Shown: positions 7,029 to 11,854 of the stretch, in pieces
Layout of the letters: each line of letters opens with the position of its first letter
Numbering within the stretch: the first letter of the stretch is position 1
Assembly (NCBI GenBank): GCA_030592085.1
Contig: JAUUZV010000047.1
Location: 1-11,854 of the forward strand
Origin: Clostridia bacterium
GTDB taxonomy: Bacteria > Bacillota > Clostridia > DUPQ01
Direction of reading: 5' to 3'
DNA length: 11,854 nucleotides
The notes under the pieces: generated by a model
Told to the model about the DNA's origin: nothing
What the model saw: the letters and a program-made list of their open reading frames with translations, nothing else
The model's database searches: none
Program-made: the position numbers and the translations under genes

Positions 7029-8210
7029 TTATTTATATAGTTTTGCTAACTTAGTAAATGAAGGTAGTGCTCTTTTAATAATATCTTTACTAATGCAATA
7101 GGATAATCGCACATATCCTGGTTGTCCAAAACCTCTTCCTGGAACTAATAAAATATTAAACTTTTGAGCTTGTTTTACAAAGTTTACTTCATCTTCTTCA
7201 GGTGATTTCATAAAGAGATAAAATGCACCATCAGGTTTTTGGCAACTAAATCCTAAAGAAATCAGATGATTATATAATAAGTCTCTTCGCTCTTCATAAA
7301 TAGAAGGATCAATTAACTCATTAATACATTTTTCGACAATTCGTTGTTGAATTGCAGGAGCATTAACAAATCCTAATGTACGGTTATTAAATAAAATTGC
7401 AGACATTAACAATTGATTATTAGGAAGTAAAGGGCTAACAGTTATATAACCTATACGTTCACCTGGTAATGATAATGATTTACTGTATGAATTAATACTA
7501 ATAGTTTTTTCAAATATCTTCATCATTATAGGGACCTTAATATTACCAAATACAATTTTAGTATATGGTTCATCACTTATAATAAATATATTTGTGTTAA
7601 ACTCTTCTTCTTTTTCTTTAACGATAATGGCCATTTTTATTAAATCTTCTTCGCAATATACAACACCTGTTGGATTGTTTGGAGAATTAATTATAATTGC
7701 TTTAGTCTTTTTTGTTATTGCTTTAGCAAAGTTTTCAAGGTCAATTGTAAAAGTATCTTTTTTTGTATCTACAATAACAGGTACTCCATTTGCATGGGAA
7801 ATATAAAATAAATATTCAGCAAAGAATGGTTTGAAAATAATAACTTCTTCTAAGTCATTTAGAAGTGATTTTAATGTTACATTGATTCCAGCAGCAGCTC
7901 CTGTTACCATGCAAATATTTGATGATGGAATTTTTATATTATATTCTTTTGACATCATATTTGCTACAGCTTTTTTTGTAGACTCATAACCGCCGTTGCT
8001 CATATACTTGTGCATTCCTTTTTCTTTACTGTTACTAATATCACGAATTGCATCTTTTACAGCTTTTGGTGGTTCAACATCAGGATTACCTAAACTAAAA
8101 TCATAAACATTTTCAGCACCATAAAGTTCGCGTAATTTATTACCCTCTTCAAACATGGCACGTATCCATGAAGATTTTTCTAAACTTGTTATAGTTTTAT
8201 TTGAGAACAT
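7029..8210 (-). CDS. PLP-dependent class I/II aminotransferase (fold type I), substrate unknown
   Basis: Cytosolic pyridoxal-phosphate enzyme of the aspartate-aminotransferase superfamily, 393 residues. Visible motifs: SLGNPD (39-44), TGAAAGIN (103-110) at the cofactor phosphate site, NSPNNPTG (175-182) with the PLP-contacting Asn, SDEPY (212-216) with Asp213 that pairs with the pyridine nitrogen, and SYSKSLSLPGERIGY (241-255) where Lys244 is the Schiff-base lysine. Arg368 (VRLSY) is the expected carboxylate-binding Arg. The enzyme therefore looks fully active. The N-terminal SSWIRAMFEEG segment is typical of a Bacillota subgroup annotated only as aminotransferase; aspartate, alanine or aromatic amino acids are possible substrates and the sequence does not decide. 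Start ATG at 8210 has AGGAGG (8216-8221, complement) 5 nt upstream. It has its own promoter in the gap at 8211-8287 and ends tail-to-tail with thiN. Confidence 0.92.
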   Translation of the reverse strand: MFSNKTITSLEKSSWIRAMFEEGNKLRELYGAENVYDFSLGNPDVEPPKAVKDAIRDISNSKEKGMHKYMSNGGYESTKKAVANMMSKEYNIKIPSSNICMVTGAAAGINVTLKSLLNDLEEVIIFKPFFAEYLFYISHANGVPVIVDTKKDTFTIDLENFAKAITKKTKAIIINSPNNPTGVVYCEEDLIKMAIIVKEKEEEFNTNIFIISDEPYTKIVFGNIKVPIMMKIFEKTISINSYSKSLSLPGERIGYITVSPLLPNNQLLMSAILFNNRTLGFVNAPAIQQRIVEKCINELIDPSIYEERRDLLYNHLISLGFSCQKPDGAFYLFMKSPEEDEVNFVKQAQKFNILLVPGRGFGQPGYVRLSYCISKDIIKRALPSFTKLAKLYK

Positions 8211-8237
8211 AACAGCCTCCTAAAAGAATTTTTATTT

Positions 8238-8246
8238 ATTATATCA
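8238..8246 (-). promoter_or_regulatory. Extended -10 promoter for the aminotransferase gene
   Basis: Read on the minus strand, 8246 to 8238 is TGATATAAT: a consensus TATAAT box (8243-8238) with the TG of an extended -10 one base upstream. The hexamer 17 nt upstream (8266-8261, TCATAG) is a poor -35, as is common for extended -10 promoters. A transcript would begin near 8231 and carry a leader of about 20 nt including the AGGAGG site. In such AT-rich DNA, TATAAT alone is weak evidence; the TG, the position in the only real intergenic gap and the leader length raise it. Confidence 0.6.
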
Positions 8247-8263
8247 TAACTAATAGTTAACTA
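8247..8263. repeat. Overlapping palindromes upstream of the aminotransferase -10 box (possible operator)
   Basis: Three alternating half-sites are visible on the + strand: TAACTA (8247-8252), TAGTTA (8254-8259) and TAACTA (8258-8263). The first two form an inverted repeat with a 1-nt spacer; the last two form the perfect 10-bp palindrome TAGTTAACTA (8254-8263). The block fills the spacer of the predicted promoter and touches the -35 position, where a repressor would act. It is not a terminator shape, being GC-poor with no loop plus T-run. A regulator is not identified. Confidence 0.45.
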
Positions 8264-8287
8264 TGATGTTTTTGTGTATTCAAAATA

Positions 8288-8914
8288 CTATTTAACAATT
8301 TCGTAAGGCCATGAGTTAATCCCACCCATTTCAAAAATATTAGTGTATCCTAGTTTTACTAATATCTCAGCTGCCATTTTACTACGATTACCACTTTTAC
8401 AATATACAATTATGTTTGCATTTTTATCAATTAATAAATTCGTGGCTTGTTGTTGAATTGAACCAACTGGAATTAATTGTGCATTTTCTATATGTCCATC
8501 ATCATACTCATATTGCTCTCTAACATCAACAATAATGACTTCTTGTGAATCCATCATTTCTTTCCCTTTTGAAGGTGTGATTACAGTATAAGTAACTGCA
8601 ATATTTTCGTGAATTTTGTATGGTGAAATTTCTAATATTTCTTCTGAGAAATCTGTTGTTTTAAATTCGAAAGTTACATTATTTCCAATATAGAAATCTT
8701 TTCTGCTACTTAAACTAAATGAAACATCATCATTTATATTTAAAATAACTTTATCAGATGAATCGTTTATTCTAATTAAAAAGGAATTGTAAGCGTACAT
8801 TTCCATTACTCGGCCTTCATATATAGAAGTGTCTTCTTCTATAGTAGGTTGGCTCTGACAACTTACTGTAATTAACAGTACAAGAGATAATAGTAATAAT
8901 AAAGTTTTTTTCAT
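8288..8914 (-). CDS. Lipoprotein with C-terminal rhodanese domain
   Basis: Predicted membrane-anchored protein of 208 residues facing the outside. The N terminus MKK plus a leucine-rich stretch ending ITVSC gives a lipoprotein signal with Cys19 as lipidation site; Thr at -3 is less usual than Leu but within the allowed pattern. Residues about 30-105 are beta-rich (EGRVMEMYAYNSFLIRIN, then DKVILNINDDVSF) and look like a small OB-type barrel as found in some Bacillota lipoproteins; I do not assign a family. Residues about 112-207 are a single rhodanese domain: VDVREQYEYDDGHI (129-142), active loop CKSGNRS (172-178) with catalytic Cys172, and GGINSW (197-202). It may handle sulfur or thiol/persulfide chemistry at the envelope; the substrate is unknown. 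AAAGGA (8922-8927, complement) lies in the end of rqcH, whose stop is 4 nt upstream, so it is the last gene of that operon. It ends on TAG. Confidence 0.88.
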   Translation of the reverse strand: MKKTLLLLLSLVLLITVSCQSQPTIEEDTSIYEGRVMEMYAYNSFLIRINDSSDKVILNINDDVSFSLSSRKDFYIGNNVTFEFKTTDFSEEILEISPYKIHENIAVTYTVITPSKGKEMMDSQEVIIVDVREQYEYDDGHIENAQLIPVGSIQQQATNLLIDKNANIIVYCKSGNRSKMAAEILVKLGYTNIFEMGGINSWPYEIVK

Positions 8915-8918
8915 AAAA

Positions 8919-10655
8919 TTATCCTTTCAGTAAGGTTATGATACCCTCATCAGAAGTTGCATAAGCACTGTAGTATGTAAAGTAATTTACAAGACCAGGT
9001 GGGGCATTGTTAGGTTTTTTAATATTTTTCACTTCAGAGTAATCAACTGCAATCTGTCCAGAGTTTCTTGCTTTTGAATGATAAGCTGCAATTATTGCTG
9101 CTTCTGTTATGGTAAGATCTGGAAAAAATTCTTCCTTTTTATCTTTTTTCCTAATAATCACATGAGACCCAGGAATTTTTTGAGCATGTAACCATAGGTC
9201 CCGTGAATTTGCAAAGGTAAAGGTTAAATAGTCATTTTCCACATTGTTTCGTCCAACATAAATTTCATAACCTTCACTTGAAATATATTTAAGTGGCTCA
9301 CGAGGGATAACTTTTCGCTTTTTATTTCTACTTTTTTTCTTTTTTAAATATTCAGTTGTAATTAATTCTTCTTTAATTTCATCAACTTCGTCAGGTGTTT
9401 GACAAGTTGATAAATTATGTAAAACACTTTCTAAATATGACAATTCACGATTAGTCAAAATTAATTGTTCTTTTGAATAGCGAGCAGCACTTTTAGCTTT
9501 TTTATATTTCTTAAAATAACGCTGAGCATTATAACTTGCATCTCGCCCTTTTTCAATTGGAATTGAAATTTGCTCATTTGTATAATAATTTAAAACGTCA
9601 ATTTTATCTAAGTTTTTATTAAACTGATATAAATTCGCAGTAATTAATTCACCGTATAATTTAAACTTATCTAGTTTAGCTTGATTATTAATGTTTTTTT
9701 CATGAATAATTATTTTTTTTTGACATCTCTCAATATTTTTAGATAAAATTCTCTTTATATCACCTTGTTTTTGTCTAATTCTCTCATGAGTATCCTTTAG
9801 GTAATAATATTGATCGAGAGTTTCATTAAATGACCCTACATGGGTAGTTTTTTTGTATTGAGTAAGTGATAAAGGATAAAAATCTTTAACATGATCATCA
9901 TCATAAATAAGGCAAGGTGAATATGTCTCGGAAATTATTTTTTCTTTAATTATAGAAAATGAATCATTTAGTAATTTTATTTCTTGGGTACTTAACTGTT
10001 CGTAACTTTTATTTTCTAGATTAGCAACATGTACAATTTCTTGGCATATTGTTGGTGAAAACCCCTTTATTGATGCTAACAGAGCTTGATCAAGTAATCT
10101 GCTTTTATATTTTTCTAAATAATCAATTGTAAAATCTGTAATTAAAACTTTATTTTGAGCTGGTGGTAAAGAATATTCTCTAGCAGGCATAATTTGTCTT
10201 TTTGATGAAATTTCTTCATCAATATGCTTAAGAGCATCAAGAACAATATTTTGATGATTTGTGATGATTACATTAGTATTTCTTCCTGTTAATTCAACAA
10301 TCATTCTCTTTATTTGTAAATCACCTAATTCATTTCTAGCTTCAATAATAAAGTCAATTATTCTCTCATAATCATGAAATTTAATATCTAATATTTTACC
10401 TCTTCCAATATGCTTGCGTAAAAACATACAAAAGTTAGGTGGAGAAGTCGGGTTTGTTTTTTTTCTAGTTGTTAGATGTATACGAGAACATGAAGGGTTA
10501 ACACTGATTACTAATAAGTAGTTTTTCCCATAGGTATGAATAGCAAAAAGAATTTCATCTTTCTCAGGCATATAGATATTTTGTATTTTTCCACCAATGA
10601 GTTTTTCTGACAACTCATTAATAATACATTTTGTAGCAATTCCATCAAATGGCAT
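8919..10655 (-). CDS. rqcH: Ribosome quality control protein RqcH (NFACT family)
   Basis: Binds stalled 50S subunits carrying peptidyl-tRNA and recruits tRNA-Ala to add C-terminal alanine tails that mark nascent chains for degradation. Older annotation calls it fibronectin-binding protein. At 578 residues it is full length. NFACT-N domain (1 to about 170): MPFDGIATK start, YMPEKDEILFAIH (28-40), ELTGRNTNVI (121-130). A helix-hairpin-helix-like part follows (KGFSPTICQEIVHVA, 197-211). Two long charged helical arms (about 280-335 and 375-435) form the coiled coil, with a basic patch at 438-449. NFACT-R domain (about 452-578) carries EIYVGRNN (464-471) and DLWLHAQKIPGSHVII (486-501). The position of the functionally important Asp97-Arg98 pair of B. 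subtilis RqcH reads Glu97-Arg98 here. The ribosome site AGGTGA (10665-10670, complement) is inside the end of the upstream sialidase-like gene, with one base between that stop and this ATG. Confidence 0.95.
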   Translation of the reverse strand: MPFDGIATKCIINELSEKLIGGKIQNIYMPEKDEILFAIHTYGKNYLLVISVNPSCSRIHLTTRKKTNPTSPPNFCMFLRKHIGRGKILDIKFHDYERIIDFIIEARNELGDLQIKRMIVELTGRNTNVIITNHQNIVLDALKHIDEEISSKRQIMPAREYSLPPAQNKVLITDFTIDYLEKYKSRLLDQALLASIKGFSPTICQEIVHVANLENKSYEQLSTQEIKLLNDSFSIIKEKIISETYSPCLIYDDDHVKDFYPLSLTQYKKTTHVGSFNETLDQYYYLKDTHERIRQKQGDIKRILSKNIERCQKKIIIHEKNINNQAKLDKFKLYGELITANLYQFNKNLDKIDVLNYYTNEQISIPIEKGRDASYNAQRYFKKYKKAKSAARYSKEQLILTNRELSYLESVLHNLSTCQTPDEVDEIKEELITTEYLKKKKSRNKKRKVIPREPLKYISSEGYEIYVGRNNVENDYLTFTFANSRDLWLHAQKIPGSHVIIRKKDKKEEFFPDLTITEAAIIAAYHSKARNSGQIAVDYSEVKNIKKPNNAPPGLVNYFTYYSAYATSDEGIITLLKG

Positions 10656-10656
10656 T

Positions 10657-11772
10657 TTATATAGTCACCTTTATTCTTTTTATTTTTATAGCTTTACATG
10701 ATTTACCATTCTCATTAATATGATTAAAATCCGAATAAGCTATTAAAAAAGTATCATCACTAATTGGAACCATTCCACAATATGAACATGTATCTTGTTG
10801 TGAATCTAGTGGAGGAACAATCGTTGTTTTATCTTCTTCCCATATGTTATTATATAAACCTTTAATATACAACCCAGGGCGACCATAACCTGCAATGTGA
10901 ACACCATTTTTTAGTGAAATAACCTCAGGCCATACTCCAATTTCATCAAAGTACTCAGGTTTTGACCAAGTTGTTGCACCATCATAACTCCAAGATATAT
11001 ACATTGGGGTATTACCATAACCATCTGTTGTTCGTAAAAGAGAAAATGCAGTGTTTTTATCAATAAATGTAAGGCTCTGTTCACCAAATCCCATTCTATC
11101 TATTCCTGGTCCAAGTTTATTATATGAACTATCATAATAAATTGTAGAGTGATGTGTAAAAGAGTGGCCATTATCTGTACTTTTAAAGAATAATGCATGG
11201 TTATTATATGGGTTATCATTTAAAAAACGCTGTTGTAATGCCCATACATTTGATGATGGATCTAAGTAAAATCTAAGGAAGAAATTTGTTGGTAATAAAT
11301 CTTCAGTTATATACCTACAAAATGAAGGTGCATGTACATTAGGTGAGTCAACTATTAAATTATTTATTTGCCCTCGTAAAACATGCCATTTTGAAAGTGT
11401 TTTATCAAAACCATTTTGATTATAAATATATCTATTACGACCATAAATTTTTACTGTATGTATTGGTGTTGGGAGTGTTAGAGTATCGGTGGGAATTGAA
11501 GGATAAAGTTTTGGTAATATAAACTCACCATTATTAATTGCTGTTCCACCTTTAAGAGTTGTTTTTTCCCATGTTTCACCTAAATTTTTTGAAAGATATA
11601 AAGCTTGTTCTTTCCCATAGGCTGTTATACTGTCTAATTCTTGATGGAAACTAAGGTATAATATATCATCTATTAAATAAATTTGAGGGAATTGATAAGG
11701 TCCCCAATCTATTTCTTTATAACTACCAGTGCTGGTTGCAACTACTACTTCATTTTCAAATATATATTTCAT
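10657..11772 (-). CDS. Sialidase-fold (BNR/Asp-box) protein, probably cytosolic, substrate unknown
   Basis: Protein of 371 residues with a predicted sialidase-type beta-propeller. Three Asp-boxes (SxDxGxTW type) are visible: SKNLGETW (61-68), STDNGHSF (198-205) and SYDGATTW (262-269). Other sialidase-like landmarks are GFGEQSL with Glu231, Arg247 in LLRTTDG, GYGRPGL with Arg298, and DTCSYCG with Tyr331, which could be parts of an active site; the N-terminal Arg-Ile-Pro motif of classical sialidases is not seen. It could be a glycoside hydrolase on another sugar or a non-catalytic propeller. There is no signal peptide, membrane helix or sorting motif, so it should stay in the cytosol. ATG at 11772 overlaps the stop of the preceding gene by one base (TAATG), with GGAG at 11780-11783 (complement). 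The upstream gene tail is homologous, so it is a probable tandem duplicate. It is tightly coupled to rqcH downstream. Confidence 0.8.
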   Translation of the reverse strand: MKYIFENEVVVATSTGSYKEIDWGPYQFPQIYLIDDILYLSFHQELDSITAYGKEQALYLSKNLGETWEKTTLKGGTAINNGEFILPKLYPSIPTDTLTLPTPIHTVKIYGRNRYIYNQNGFDKTLSKWHVLRGQINNLIVDSPNVHAPSFCRYITEDLLPTNFFLRFYLDPSSNVWALQQRFLNDNPYNNHALFFKSTDNGHSFTHHSTIYYDSSYNKLGPGIDRMGFGEQSLTFIDKNTAFSLLRTTDGYGNTPMYISWSYDGATTWSKPEYFDEIGVWPEVISLKNGVHIAGYGRPGLYIKGLYNNIWEEDKTTIVPPLDSQQDTCSYCGMVPISDDTFLIAYSDFNHINENGKSCKAIKIKRIKVTI

Positions 11773-11854
11773 TATTCATCTCCAATGGTAATTTCTTTAC
11801 ACATTATTGCTTTTCTAGTTTTTTTATTTTCATCAACATAATCAAATCTAGAAT
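11772..11854 (-). CDS. 3' end of a second sialidase-like gene, cut by the window edge
   Basis: On the minus strand, the frame starting at 11852 is open to TAA at 11774-11772 and encodes 26 residues beginning SRFDYVDENKK and ending EITIGDE. Aligned without gaps, 10 of 25 positions match the C terminus of the neighbouring sialidase-like protein (from SDFNHINENGK to its end), with several further conservative pairs: Phe, Glu-Asn, Lys, Lys-Ala-Ile and the last Ile line up. This is the final propeller strand of the family, so the gene is probably a tandem paralogue whose body lies to the right of the window. Its last bases carry the ribosome site of the next gene, and the stop and next start share one base. 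The other minus-strand frames here close early. Confidence 0.7.
   Translation of the reverse strand, partial: SRFDYVDENKKTRKAIMCKEITIGDE

Noticed and set aside
7042..7058. TTTGCTAACTTAGTAAA hairpin as bidirectional terminator between thiN and the aminotransferase gene
   Set aside because: AT-rich stem with a G-T mismatch, inside the aminotransferase coding region, and not followed directly by a T-run.
8276..8288. Inverted repeat GTATT-CAA-AATAC at the end of the rhodanese lipoprotein gene as terminator
   Set aside because: Only a 5-bp AT-rich stem with a 3-nt loop and no T-run after it on either strand.

Overview
The window is AT-rich, densely packed bacterial DNA with purine-rich Shine-Dalgarno sites and the standard stop code. 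rsmB ends on TGA and tryptophan is read from TGG, so this is not a TGA=Trp mycoplasma. Gene content and order point to a low-GC member of the Bacillota, possibly a lineage near the Acholeplasma/Izemoplasma/Haloplasma or Erysipelotrichia-type groups. That placement is inferred from base composition and gene order only.

Left part (1-7027, + strand): one tightly coupled operon, rsmB(partial)-rlmN-prpC-prkC-rsgA-rpe-thiN. This is the same order as in Bacillus subtilis downstream of priA-def-fmt. Junctions range from an 11-nt overlap to 12-nt gaps, and rsgA starts with TTG directly after the prkC stop. The operon joins rRNA modification (RsmB, RlmN), reversible Ser/Thr phosphorylation at the cell envelope (PrpC phosphatase, PASTA kinase PrkC), 30S maturation (RsgA), pentose phosphate metabolism (Rpe) and thiamine diphosphate formation (ThiN). 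Kinase, phosphatase and the RsgA GTPase form a recognised signalling-translation module.

Right part (7029-11854, - strand): an aminotransferase gene runs tail-to-tail into thiN with a single base between the stops. It has its own extended -10 promoter and a palindromic operator-like element in the 77-nt gap at 8211-8287. Upstream of it lies a second coupled - strand operon. Its order is a sialidase-like gene cut by the window edge, a complete second sialidase-like gene, rqcH (ribosome quality control, NFACT family) and a small lipoprotein carrying a rhodanese domain. The tail of the cut gene is visibly homologous to the tail of the complete sialidase-like gene, so these are probably tandem paralogues.

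Most of the window is conserved housekeeping DNA. The least ordinary part is the right-hand operon, where signal-peptide-less sialidase-fold proteins are translationally coupled to a ribosome rescue factor and a rhodanese lipoprotein. I see no RNA genes, CRISPR arrays, insertion sequences, phage genes or convincing intrinsic terminators.
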